DNA from: Climacteris rufus
Taxonomy: Eukaryota; Chordata; Aves; Passeriformes; Climacteridae
Length of the DNA: 64,000 bases
Direction of reading: 5' to 3'
NCBI GenBank assembly: GCA_013398175.1
Contig: VZRZ01004629.1
Coordinates: 379,611 to 443,610 of the forward strand
How positions within the stretch are numbered: the first letter of the stretch is position 1; every line of letters begins with the position of its first letter. A program made the translations under genes and the position numbers. Positions 23,972 through 35,100 of this stretch are shown piece by piece. The notes beneath the pieces were generated by a model. The model worked only from the letters and a program-made list of their open reading frames with translations, was not told the DNA's origin and ran no database searches.

Positions 23972-24498
23972 ATTCACAGTAAGTGCTGCATCCATCTCTG
24001 CTGTCCCCCCCAACATAAAAAGGACATGAACCTGTTGGAGGTCTAGAGGACCACTAAGATGATCAGTGTTGGAACACCTCTGGTACAAAGACAGGCTGAG
24101 AGAGATGGGGTTGTTCAGACTGAGGAAAAGAAGACCACATGGATAACTTAGAGCACCTTTCAGTACCCAGGGGGAGTTTACAAGAAAGTTGGAGAGGGAC
24201 TTTTCACAAGGGAAGGTAGTGATACAACAGCAGAAAATGACTTTAAATTGAAAGAGGTTAGATTTATATTAGATATTAGAAAGAAATTATTCTTTACAGT
24301 GAGGGTGGTGAGGCACTGGAACAGGTTGCCCAGAGAAGTTGTGAATGCCCCATCTCTGGAAGTGTTCAAGGCTAGGTTTGATGGGGCCCTGAGCAACCTG
24401 CTTTAGTGGAAGGTGTCCCTGCCCACAGCAGGACGGTTAAAAGTAGATGATTGTCAAGGTCCCTTCCAACCCAAACCATTCTTTGATTCTGTGACTCT
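23972..24498 (+). mobile_element. CR1 LINE, 5'-truncated 3' end
   Basis: About 0.53 kb of CR1 in plus orientation. The start corresponds to the late ORF2 segment around the CCCCCCAAC-AAAAGGACATGAACC motif. Then come GGTTGTTCAGACTGAGGAAAAG, GGAGAGGGACTTTTCACAAG-type sequence and the diagnostic CR1 C-terminal frame. In that frame 24,308-24,403 is still open and encodes HWNRLPREVVNAPSLEVF, with a TAG at 24,404-24,406 where CR1 ORF2 normally stops. The short 3' untranslated part (GGTCCCTTCCAACCCAAACC) ends in degenerate ATTCTNTG octamers at about 24,477-24,498. The element lacks ORF1, the endonuclease and most of the reverse transcriptase, so it is dead on arrival, as most CR1 insertions are. The minus-strand frames at 23,810-24,088 and 24,178-24,396 are shadows. 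Confidence 0.93.
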
Positions 24499-26397
24499 AG
24501 ATTCTAAATATCTGAGATTATGCAGTCTGCTCTTTTCTAGGTACTTACAAAATAAAACAAAAATAAAATATGACATTTTAATAATTAAGGTAGTTATTGT
24601 TGAAGTTGGCAATTTGAGGTGTATTGCAAGACTTTGATGATACATACTTACTATTATTTGTAAAGACAGCTTTGTTCCACAGTGCCTCTATAAAAGAAAA
24701 AGTTACCTTCGTTGCCCTAAGCCATAAACCAAGAAAAGTCCAGCTAATGGCTAGGAATAACAAATCAGCACACTGAAATCTTTTTTTTCCCTACAGTCTC
24801 TTTGCTGCAGATGCCTTAGCCAAATCATTAGACAAGGCGACCTTGTCTAAGATGTCTACTGAGGTTCATTCTTTGGTGAAATTTCCCACATGGAAAAATT
24901 GTGGATGTTAAAAGTGTTGTGTTTTTACTAATTAAAATTAAGGTGAAGTTTCTTTGGTGGTGGTGGGCTTTTTGTTGTTTGTTGTTTTGATGAACTACTG
25001 ATACTATCATGCATACTTCTCCATTATTTTATTAAGGACCTGACAAAGCATTTACATGAATAACTGTAACTGAGTTTTCAATATACAACAACTAACACTT
25101 GGAACCTTCAAACAGTTTGGCCTAGGGAGCAACATATTAGTAATAAATAAATTACCAAACTGAGAACATAAACTTTGAATTTTTCTTTCTTATTTCTATT
25201 CTGACAAGTGTAACAAAAGTGGACTTTGCTCTATAAATCACATTTCAGCACTTGTGGAACTAAAGAACACAGGTTTAATTCAGTAAGCTGTCTACATGAG
25301 GAATTACCACAACAGTCAGTATGCCTCGCTTTGTGAGGGCATGCACATCACCTTTCATGATTTTCACTGTCACCACCTAGATACCCATGGGGTCAGATCC
25401 TGAACTAATATCAAAGTTAAAAAACAGCTGCTGATGTAGCTACTTTATTCCTAAGGAGTTCAGTCTTGTACTTACTAGATATCCGGGGTTTAACTGATAA
25501 TGACTGTCAATTTTTTAAAAGTTCATAAATACAGTCTCTTTCAAATGTTTGCAAAAGGAAATACATAAAAACTCCCTTGGCAAAAATAATTATGAATAAA
25601 AAAATTAAATGCAGAAAATGTAACTGCCTACTGTACCTTCATAAGCATCTTCTAGAAATGGTTATGAAGTAGATTTAACTTCAAATTATTAAACCAAAAG
25701 AAATGAACAAGTCTGTAGGAGTAATTGAATTGGCTCAATTATTAGTAAAACAATCAGAAGATAATAATCTTCCTCATTCTACTAAATGGACTAAACTGGC
25801 AAATGAACTGAAGTAACGGCAAACTTGAAGAGGTTTCAGAAATTCTCTGTTGCTTTCAGAGATCTGGATTTATTTGCTTATTTTCAAATAACCTGTGTCT
25901 ACATCCAGTAATTACAGGAAACACCCTCAAAACCATAGGGAAAACACAGCCAACAAGATACTCTGAAGAAAGAAAATTAAAGCATACATTGTTTCAAAAA
26001 GTGGCTTCACAGCTCTCTAATGTGAATGAGCAACTAAAGGTAAATTGTTAGCTGCTTATATAAGCACCCTGGAAAAAAATGCAACTTGATTTCAAACATA
26101 CCTGGTACTGTCAGTTTGTTTCATAATTTTCAGCTCTGACCCCTCACATTGGCTTTCATTCGTCTTTGCAGATGAGTAGAACTAATTACACAGTTAAAAT
26201 TTCAGCAGCTGAAGTAAGAGCAGAAAAAACAAATCTTGTGCTGCATTTCCTTTCAGAAGTAGCAGCTGAATGAAGGAGGGGAACTTTTGCATACAGGGCT
26301 CTGACTCCTTACTGCCTGTAAACCACAGTGCTGCAGATTTGGACAGTGCTGACTACAAAAGCTAAAATTGAATAGATTCCTCCCTTTAATTTTAGGG
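24499..26397. other. AT-rich non-coding stretch with a perfect hairpin
   Basis: No gene or named repeat. The only structure is the hairpin at 24,828-24,850, listed next. Confidence 0.55.
24828..24850 (+). other. Perfect 10-bp hairpin with 3-base loop
   Basis: TTAGACAAGG at 24,828-24,837 and CCTTGTCTAA at 24,841-24,850 are exact reverse complements separated by CGA. It is too short for a pre-microRNA and is not followed by a T-run, so no function is assigned. Confidence 0.85.
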
Positions 26398-26553
26398 CTT
26401 TGTTTTTTGTTTGTTTGTTTGTTTGTTTGTTTTTTTGCTTTGTTTTGTTTTTGTTTTTTTTTGTTTTCTGGTTTTTTGCTTGTTTGTGTTTTTTTTGGTT
26501 TTTTTTTGTTTGGGTGGGGTGGTTTTGTTTGTTTGTTTGTTTGTTTGTTTTTA
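26398..26553 (+). repeat. Long (TTTG)n / poly-T low-complexity tract
   Basis: About 155 bases almost entirely T and G on the plus strand, with (TTTG)5-6 arrays at both ends and T-runs with GG interruptions between. The overlapping open frames (81-151 codons, F/V/C-rich or K/N/Q-rich) exist only because the tract lacks stop codons. Confidence 0.93.
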
Positions 26554-28571
26554 ACTGTTCCAGAAAGCTTTGCCATTCACTCAGTACCAGGACATCAATG
26601 CCAGCTATGCTATGGAACAGCAAGTTGAAAGAATGTTGTGGGTAGAGACACACTTGTGCCTTCCATGTAAGCATATCCAGGGCACCCAACAAAAGTCCTG
26701 AGAAGGAAATGGTTTGGTACTCCCCAGGCACGGGTAACAGCAAATAGGTTAGTGATTTGCCCAAGAGCCAAATAGAATCTGCCTGCTCCTTACCACATTC
26801 TGCAGAAAAGCATGAGCTTGTTTGGTGTAAGAATGGAAATAAGAACTTAAATGTAGTCTTTCATGGTCACCTTCAAAATTACTTACATGAACTTAACCAT
26901 CTTCCAAAATTAGACAAAAAAAAATAAAAATCCAACAAATGGTAATGAGATAAAAAGTGCATTTTTCCCATTCCATCATAAAACACTAGATTATTGTGCA
27001 TCACAGTAGACAGGTAACCTATAGAATAAGCTGTGTGATACTAAGAAATTGGCAAGGGAGAAAAGTATATTGCAAAATAAAGTGAGTGAAATCAGTGTTA
27101 AATACTGCCCATGGAATATGGAGGGATGAATTGCACTTCTTTCATTACAGCTCTGCTATGATATTCAGATAGGAAAAAAAATTTTAACCCTAGTAATTGG
27201 AATGTTTGCAAGACACTAAAAGAAGAATCAGAAATTTCATTTCCTCTTCTTCCTACAGTCATCGTCAGAGAGGGCTCATCCCTAGAGAAGTACAGATAGT
27301 TTTGCTGACAACACCATCATTAAAAGAGATTTGTGGTCTAACCTGTTTACAAAATAAGAAAAAGTGGTGCACTTTCAAAGTCTTTCCAGACACAGGCAAT
27401 ATGTAAGTACTTGCCCTGATGCCCTCATGCTTACAAGAACTGCCAGCAGCTCTGTCAACAAAAAGAGCCTTCCACACCAAAGGAAAACCTTTGTACCTCT
27501 GATGTAAAAGCCCTGATCATATCAACCACTCTCACTCAATTTTTCATTACTGTCTAAATTCTATGTCTAAATTAATTATTTTTAAAACATTATTAGCATT
27601 GAGCTTCCATAATAGAGCTACATAGTCACAAATAGAAATATTTCAGAAATGGAGGAATCTCTAACTTATAAATTGGACTGATTTTAGTTGTCAAATGTTT
27701 AGGAGTTACATGTCTACCTGTTTCTGTTGCATCTCATCATAGCCTGACCTCTGAAAACACTTAAGAGAAATTATTTTCTTTTAGTATTATTATTATTACT
27801 GGGGAAAAATACACATAAATGTACCTACTAAGTATAATTCCTCTCCATCAATTAAAAGAGCACTACAATAACGTCCCTAAAGACAACGAAAACTTTAAAT
27901 TCTGAAAGAACAAATATTTATTTAAAGACTAATGGAAAATAAGAATGAGTTTTCCTAATTGAGAAATCTCAAGTGACTTTTTCAGACAACCTAGAACTAC
28001 ATGGAAGATAACTGTCCTTACTCTTGCCCACTGCATCATTGCAAGTGAGTCCTTACTTCCTGGCTTGATTTCAGATGAATCAACAACTTCAAGTTGCACC
28101 AAATGCTACACAGTCCTCTCTTGTCCCTAGAAAAGTTATTTTCCTTGATTGTAATAACTAGCTTTCTAACAGTCAGCAGTCCTTTTATCTCAATCTGAGA
28201 AATTTCTGATAGCCTTCCAGACCTCTCTGAGGAGGCCATTCTCCACAACCTGTGAAAACTTCTCTTTTCCTTCACAATTGTTTCCACAGGAGAAGTCTCA
28301 CCTTCTTTCCGCATTATAAATTTTAATTTTTATTTAAAAGAGCATATGATGTGAACAGCAAATTAAGAATAAAGTTTCCATTTTACAATGTCCATAAATA
28401 GCTATCGTTATTACTGACATCCAGATGTTTGAGACCTTTTTGTTTTTCTTTTAAGACATTTTAGAATAACCTGTGTTGTCTTTTACCTTCATGAATTTTT
28501 GGGCCTTAGAAGTACAGGTGTGTGTTCCAATCCACCTATTAATCTCTGCTTCAGTCTCAGACTGATTCATG
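26554..28571. other. AT-rich non-coding stretch
   Basis: Includes a short TTA repeat near 27,785. The minus-strand 92-codon frame at 28,036-28,314 has no recognisable domain. No named repeat. Confidence 0.55.
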
Positions 28572-28649
28572 ATCATATAATCATAGAATCATTAGGGTTG
28601 GAAAAGACCTCCAAGATCATCAAGTCCATCCTTTGACCAAATACCACCA
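28572..28649 (-). mobile_element. CR1 LINE 3' end, part 1 (interrupted by an LTR)
   Basis: The plus strand reads ATCATAGAATCATTAGGG, then TTGGAAAAGACCTCCAAG, then ATCATCAAGTCCATCC and ATACCACCA. This is the reverse complement of a CR1 3' terminus, with ATTCTATG-type octamers at the outer edge (28,572-28,592). The copy stops abruptly at 28,649, where an LTR begins, and resumes in register at 29,337. Confidence 0.9.
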
Positions 28650-28756
28650 TGTTATCGTTTGAGAGAACATCAGGAGGAAACCCCCTGCAAACAGAAGACA
28701 GGTCCTCCACTCTGGTCCAGAAAGAAATTTCTCGGAAGAAAGTGAAAAAAACCCTG

Positions 28757-28762
28757 TTTATT
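28757..28762 (-). terminator. Polyadenylation signal AATAAA of the 28.6-29.3 kb LTR
   Basis: TTTATT on the plus strand in CCTGTTTATTCACAC, which is AATAAA on the minus strand, about 110 bases from the LTR 3' end. Confidence 0.5.
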
Positions 28763-29046
28763 CACACACAATATGCATGCAGACACAGCAAAGACAATAA
28801 AACAAATAAATAATATCAGATAATAAATCCCCAAAAAAGGAAAACTTCAGTAGAAAAGTCCCAGAGAGTCCCTTCCATCTTGTAGCCTCCCGAAGAGGGG
28901 GGAGGGTGCAGTCCCGGCACAGGCTGCAAAAGGCCTGCCTAGGCCCGGAAGGGGAATTGTCTCTCTGATGCTGATCCCCTCCTCAATTCCAGGTGATGGC
29001 ACAGGTCCAAAGAAACGAAGAAAAAGGAAAAAAAAAAAAAGGAAAA

Positions 29047-29130
29047 NNNNNNNNNNNNNNNNNNNNNNNNNNNNNNNNNNNNNNNNNNNNNNNNNNNNNN
29101 NNNNNNNNNNNNNNNNNNNNNNNNNNNNNN
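29047..29130. other. Assembly gap (84 N)
   Basis: Runs of N flanked by an A/G-rich tract on the left (AAAAAGG repeats) and C/T-rich sequence on the right, inside the LTR. The polypurine context probably stopped the sequencing or assembly. Confidence 1.
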
Positions 29131-29336
29131 CCCTCTCCTTCTCTCCGCCGTGCTGACCTTGTCCGCTGCAGCTGAGAAGAAGAAGAATCCCGGGGGAGTC
29201 ATCTTATTTATGTACAGTCTTTTGGGAGGAAATCTGCTGTCCTCCGGGCAGGAACATAACCCTGCACTGTAAAGATCTGTTGACGATAGGAATACAGGAC
29301 AGTGGGGATATGATAGTGTCACCCCAGTACATACCA

Positions 29337-29430
29337 TGACCACTAAAGAATATTGTGAAGCTAAGTGAGTGATACTGACCATACGAAGTGATATAGCTTC
29401 CTAAATACCTGAAACTCTCATTCCAAAATC
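29337..29430 (-). mobile_element. CR1 LINE, part 2 (resumes after the LTR)
   Basis: TGACCACTAAAG continues the interrupted CR1 in register. Further similarity (AAGTGATAT...CTAAATACCTG corresponding to the AAGTGCCA...TGAACACCTCC part of CR1) is weak, so the far border is approximate. Confidence 0.55.
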
Positions 29431-31587
29431 AAGTTTTGATTGCTGTATCAATCCATTGTCTTTTACTACTCACCGCACAGATAAAAAGCACCTTGAAAGT
29501 TGCTTTTTCATGACATTAGTTCTGGGGAGTCATCTTTTGAGAAGTGATTTTCAAATATGCATTTATATGTTACAGTATATGCTTCTATTAAAAATGACCT
29601 CAATGTATTTGTTGACTAAGTACAAATTCTACTAATAATTTAACAAGAATATGAACTTAGGAAACTTTCAGTTAATGGTGTTGAGTATTTCAATGGGCTC
29701 TTTTTTAATTGTTGAGTACATTACTTAAGAAAATCAAATTAAAAATAAATTAAGAGTGGTATGGTATCTCCTGGCCTTCCCCAGCCAGTATTTGCATGTC
29801 CATTAATGCTACTGCAGATAGGATTTCAAGGCAGAGGTCAGTTCAGCTGGCAACAGATCAAGAACTAGGAACTGACTCAACAGCGGGGTGATGGCTCCTA
29901 CCCTGATACAGTGCCATCTGTAATACATGGAACACAATACTATTTTTTGGGTGCTGAGTAGGAGTTAAAGTACAAGATAGATTTGCTGAAAGATATAAAT
30001 AACATAAACCAGAGCAGACCATACACAGGTTTCTAAGTTTGGTTAGACAGGAAAATTTCTCAGGTGGTTTCTGAGAGACTTCACCAGGGAAAGAAACAGA
30101 TGGACTGTTGGAGGCAAACATAGAACATATTACAATATAGGAAAAATGCAAATAAAATTGTAACCAAACTAGGAGTAGAAAAAATTCTTCTTCTGTTTTC
30201 ATTAGTGATGTAGAGCTACTGGCATGACTGTTGACCAAAGATGGGTAGCAGCATCCAGAGTGTATCGGAATCGTTAGGTGACCAGGGATTTATTTGAAGT
30301 TGTAAGTCCTCATACTGCATTAGTCCAGTTTTACAGAGCAACTTCAGTGAAGTCAAAGACTTTTAATAATCACCAAGCTGCCACAGCACAGTAGAGAAAT
30401 GCCCCTCGCAATCTTACAGTTGGGCAGGTGGGTGAATCACTGTGTTGCAGAATGGAGAAAGCTGGTTTGATGTGTGGGCTTTGGCACATGGTCAGCATTT
30501 TTGCAAGGAAGTATACAACTGTAATTTAATTTCTACTGTAAGGCATGACACATCCTTTCCAGCTAATTGCTCTATTTCAGCTTTTAAAATGAACAGCTCT
30601 TTCTCTCTTATGTTTCAGCTCATATATTGTAATGATATTACTGCTGATGTTAAAGGTGACCTGGAAATGATTTTAAATTATTTGTTTCTTGTTTCTTCAT
30701 TCATTTATAATGAATAAAAACATCTAAAGATTCTAGACTATTTCTAAAGCAAATCCCTTTCCCCGGCTCCATTTGCCCTTTCTATTTTCACTTTATATGT
30801 GTCACCTCTCATACTCCAGCTTCACTCAAGTTACGAGTGAAGCTCCACAGGGTATATCTCCAACAGACATTTTAAGTTGAAGAAACAATAAAGACTTTTA
30901 GGACAGGATGCAGCTTTTTTCCATGATCTGCTATACAGATTCTTATTCCGAGGAATGGTTTGGCCTTCATCACTTCTGCACTGGGCCTGAAGCTCTATAG
31001 AAATTCCACTCTTCATTTTGTCGTTGATGATTTTGGTATGGATTTGCCTTAGAGAGAGGTTGATAAGAAGAAGAAGAGATAAGAGATGGTGTCAGACAAC
31101 CTGTAAGCCTTTGCTGAAGGGTGGGAAAATAGAGCACCCATGTATTAATGTATCAACATTCAAGACAAATAGAACCCAATCTCCCAAACCCAATTTATAC
31201 CACAAGATAATACCTGTGCGCCTTATTAAGATTTTTTCTTTTAGGTAAGAGTTTTGGATTAATTTCAAAAAAGAAGAAGTGAATTTTACCCTTGCAGGGG
31301 AAAAAACCATCCAGAATCCATAGTTTTAAAAAGACTGCTATGCAAAGATGTTCTCTCACACAGAGCCAGGTCAGAGAAGTAGCTGCATCTGGGAATGGTA
31401 AGTACTCCTTAATCTTTCATTTTATGTTCAGAATAAAGAGATCAAATCAACTTTTAAAACACCTGAATAACAGTTTTGTTCTGCAAAAAAGAATAGAGTT
31501 GTCTTTCTCATATCTGTTAAACTGAAGCATTTACAAGATGTAAAGTCCCTACTGGGAGTGTAATGTGAAAATTCACTCAGTGTGTGT
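29431..31587. other. AT-rich non-coding stretch
   Basis: Nothing recognised apart from short homopolymers and a GT dinucleotide run (TGTGTGTG) at 31,581-31,588, into which the next LTR inserted. Confidence 0.55.
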
Positions 31588-31592
31588 GTTTC
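31588..31592 (+). repeat. Target-site duplication, left copy (GTTTC)
   Basis: GTTTC immediately before the LTR, repeated exactly at 32,130-32,134. Confidence 0.82.
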
Positions 31593-31707
31593 TGTGATGG
31601 TTTGACTCTGGCTAGGTGCCAGGTGCCCACCAAGCTGCCTTATAGCTCCCTCCCCCAGAGGGATGGGGGAAAGGACAAGATGAATCAGTGGGTCGAGATA
31701 AGGCAGT

Positions 31708-31713
31708 TTTTAT
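31708..31713 (-). terminator. Polyadenylation signal AATAAA of the 31.6-32.1 kb LTR
   Basis: TTTATT on the plus strand (AATAAA on the minus strand) in GTTTTTATTGAAAC, about 190 bases after the minus-strand TATAAAAG. Confidence 0.6.
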
Positions 31714-31900
31714 TGAAACAATAGAGAAGCGAAAGCAAAGGTCTGCGAGCACATAAGCAAAAAGAAGGAAAGTCAATCTCTACTTCCCATCAGCAAGCGA
31801 TGTTCAGGCACGATCTGGGAAGCAGGGCCTCAGCACGCATAGTGGTTCTGTCAGAAGGCAGACATTAAAGAATGCCCCCCCTTCCTCCTCTCTCTCTTGG

Positions 31901-31908
31901 CTTTTATA
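31901..31908 (-). promoter_or_regulatory. TATA box of the 31.6-32.1 kb LTR
   Basis: CTTTTATA on the plus strand, TATAAAAG on the minus strand, a consensus TATA box in the U3 part of the LTR. Confidence 0.6.
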
Positions 31909-32129
31909 TCTGAGCTGATGTCGTATGGTATGGAATATCCCTTTGGTTCCTTTGGGTCAGCTGGCCTGCTTGTTTTCCCTCCCGACGTCTTGCCCACTCC
32001 CTGCCCCTTGATGGAGGAGAATGTTAGAGGGACAGTGCTTCTCAGCAGTAGCCAAAACACTGCTGTGTTGTCAACTGAAGCACAGCACTGGCAGGATTGC
32101 TGAACTCTACCTCAGTTAGAACCAACACA

Positions 32130-32134
32130 GTTTC
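32130..32134 (+). repeat. Target-site duplication, right copy (GTTTC)
   Basis: Exact match to 31,588-31,592. Confidence 0.82.
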
Positions 32135-35100
32135 TTTAGGAATGTAAAGTGCTAGCAACTTGATTAATTTAACTTCTCTTTTCCCATCAACTCTAAGATA
32201 AGAACTTTCTGAAACGTAAAGTGAAAAATCTTCATACAAAAAGGATTTCATTCTGTGCAAAACCAAATCAGATGACATGTTTTTTCATAGTGAACTGTAA
32301 TCCTGCTGTAATCATGGGGTATCACAAAAGCACAAGGCTGCTGCAGTCAAGGATTTGCAATCCGTAGGTGGACAAAGATCAAAATGCACCTTCACTTGTA
32401 TAGAGGTGTTGCAGAGGTGAGTGGACGAACAGGTCAAATAAACCACTGGATTTCTGAAGCAACTGACGTATTCAGTATGATTGGCTCCATCACGCAAAAA
32501 CATGTAACAAAAAAAAAAATAAGAAAGATTTGTCATTCTCAGAAGAAATTGCCATATCCTGTTCCCTAGTGTCAGACCTATACCATTAAAAAGACTGTAT
32601 TTTAATCTCAAATAAACTATTTGAGCAACAGAGCACTAAAAATAAGCAAAATACCCATTACATGGATCAGGATAAGTAAAATTAAGATGATTAACTCAAG
32701 AACAGGTCTTATCGATTTCTAATGAGCTTATATTGTCATAGCACAATTTAAATTGTGAGTCCTCCACAACATCCCTCTTGATATTTTCTGAAGGAAAAAG
32801 AAGGCTTTAGTAAGCCTTTTGATACTGTCCCATAACGTACTCGTGGACTAACTGTTAAAGCATAGCTTAGATGAATGTACAGTGAGATGGACTGAAACAA
32901 CCTGAACCATAACCTTGATTCCTTTTTTTTCAAATTACAACAATAGTCAAAAAACACTTCTTGTAGAGTGAAATTTAGACGTAGGCTATGGTTCATCAAT
33001 ATGTTTCACTTCCCACAACAAGAAAAAAGGCACCCATGAGTTTAAAATAGACTCTTAAAAACCATGCATCTTTTTAAAGTGAATATAACTTTCAGTCCAA
33101 GGAGAGAAAACTGAGAGTGTACCTCATAAAATAATAAAGTCTGCAGTTCATTAATTATTTGGATTTTTTTATACAATTAAATTTCTAATTAAAAAATTGG
33201 ATAATCTTTATTTCTGTAGTCCATGTCTTAAATGTGGTACCATGTATCTATACAAAACATTTCACAATAAATCTAGGAGTCTTCTAGAGACTAAAGTGAG
33301 TTGCAAATTAGAAATTTAGTGACTTAGTACTTCTTAATTGGTTAATAAACTAGAAGGATGACACACTCCCCTCCCTCCATAATTGCTACACATATTAGCT
33401 TTTATTAGACAGATTTCCTTATCCTTATAAAAAAGAATAATAATTTTTATTTTAATTACCACTAGTAAATAAATATTAAATAATAAAATATTAAAACAAT
33501 ATAAAATCTTCCTATGAGACATATTGATGGAATTTACTGCAGATGGTGAATTCTGTAAACAATTATACTCCAATATGGACCTCTTATACTTCAGAGCTCC
33601 AGGAAAGGAAAATGTGTTCAGGATAAAGACGGAAAAAAAAATAAGAAAACACTTCTTGCAACCATTGAAGGAAGTGTTTCTAGTTTGCTGTTCATGTTTA
33701 ATTAGTTTTTCAAATGCCTTATTCAAAATCTCAATAGCCCATCATACCGGTTAAAATCTATTCTTTCTTCAAAGTATTTACAGGATTACTGATGACACAG
33801 ATCATTTGTCATCAAAGGCACAAGGTTAGACACAAAAATAAAATGCTGACAAAACATACTTCAACAGCAATACTCAGAAAGGCAAGTGAATGATAGAACG
33901 TTTAAAGCATTTTTTAAAAATTTTCCTCTACACAGAATGCATTTTCTTATTGACACTGGTAATATCACTTTCAGACAGAGCAGGAGTGCTTTATACAAAC
34001 TGTGACTAGAAAGATGGCAAGTATTTTTTTGTTAAAGTATTTTCACCTGTCTATTTTTGACAAGGTAAAAAAAACTCCTTTAATTCAAATTTCCACTTGG
34101 CTGATAATGAAAAGTAGCTGTATGCTTTGACATAAAAACCCCACAGTATCAAGTTATAAACATTTGAAAGAACTCTAACTAATAACTGAATTCAGGGCAG
34201 CAACTGAGCAGAAATATCCATCTTTGTCAAACACTGTGCTTCTGAAATGCTCTGCTAATCACTTTTAAGCACTGAACATACAACTCACAGAAGTCTCATT
34301 CTATTATTTGCGTTTCAGATGAACTATAATTCAAACAAACAAGAAGACAATTTAGAAAGTGTTGCAGAACAAATCCTTAGAACTCTCCCTTCTCAAAAAA
34401 CCCAAACCAACAAAAAACCCCTCCCAAAACTAACACACAACAAAATCCCAAACTAGAAACCAATCATGAAAACAAACACACACAAGAAGGAATTCCTTTT
34501 CTTAATTCCCACCCTAATTAGTGTCTGACAAAAAAATTACGGAAACACTGTATGATGTGGTGGATGAGACTTGGAAAGCCAGGAGTGAAAAAATTTAAAT
34601 CCTTCCAAATTGACACACACAAATTAGAGATGCCTCAAGCACAGGTAAACTAAACAATCAATCTTTGTACTTGCTGGGAGAAATTCTCTCCTCATTGCAG
34701 AAGAGTAGAATTTTTGAAGGGGTTCCCATCTGACTCCTTTAGACTCTTACCTAAGTACATCCACTAATGTTATTTCTAAGAGCAAGTAGGGCACAAAGCT
34801 CTTTACAAGGTGATGTTAGATAGTCAGCTAATATGTTCACATCACAGAACATCAGTGCTAAATATTTTTTTGATTTTGTGTCTCTGAAAGCAAAAACCAC
34901 TTGTGTGACAATGCAATTGATATTCTTTATGGACACACAATATGTCTACGTACATTTAATTTTCATATCTGAACTCAAACCAATGCTACTCTATGAATGC
35001 ACAATAAGAATAATCTGTCTCAAACATTAAAAAGAACATGCCCTTGGATGTTGCTCTATTCCTTTCCTGTTTATCTGATCTAGCAAAGACTTTCACAGAA

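Larger units (their letters stand above)
28650..29331 (-). mobile_element. Solo LTR inserted into a CR1, minus orientation
   Basis: The element begins TGTTATCG and ends CCCCAGTACA on the plus strand, 682 bp including 84 unknown bases. It is flanked by CACCA at 28,645-28,649 and TACCA at 29,332-29,336, a 5-bp duplication with one mismatch. Joining the flanks restores ACCACCATGACCACTAAA, the expected continuous CR1 sequence, which supports both borders. On the minus strand a TATA-like ATAAATAAG lies near 29,206-29,214 and an AATAAA at 28,757-28,762. This gives the correct order for an LTR read on the minus strand, with the first near its 5' end. The 5-bp duplication suggests an ERVL-type element. 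The long minus-strand frame at 28,939-29,382 is an artefact of the N gap. Confidence 0.82.
31593..32129 (-). mobile_element. Complete solo LTR, minus orientation
   Basis: A 537-bp element beginning TGTGATGGTTTGAC and ending AACCAACACA on the plus strand, bounded by an exact 5-bp duplication, GTTTC. Read on the minus strand it has TATAAAAG at 31,901-31,908, an AATAAA at 31,708-31,713, then CTTATCTCGACCCAC and GGGGGAGGGAGC-type sequence before the CA end. This is the familiar layout of an abundant bird LTR group. Plus-strand landmarks recognised from that group are GGAAGCAGGGCCTCAGC and GTATGGAATATCCCTTTGG. There is no internal retroviral sequence on either side. The overlapping 68-69-codon frames at about 31.85-32.10 kb are shadows. 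Family assignment is from memory, and the exact database name needs a library search. Confidence 0.9.

Noticed and set aside
24828..24850. Hairpin as a microRNA or a bacterial-type terminator
   Set aside because: Stem of only 10 bp and loop of 3 is far too small for a pre-microRNA, there is no T-run after it, and the host is a eukaryote.
26309..26764. 151-codon minus-strand and 86-codon plus-strand open frames
   Set aside because: Produced by the TTTG/poly-T tract, which lacks stop codons; the translations are low complexity.
28939..29382. 147-codon minus-strand open frame
   Set aside because: Runs through the 84-base N gap and lies mostly in an LTR.
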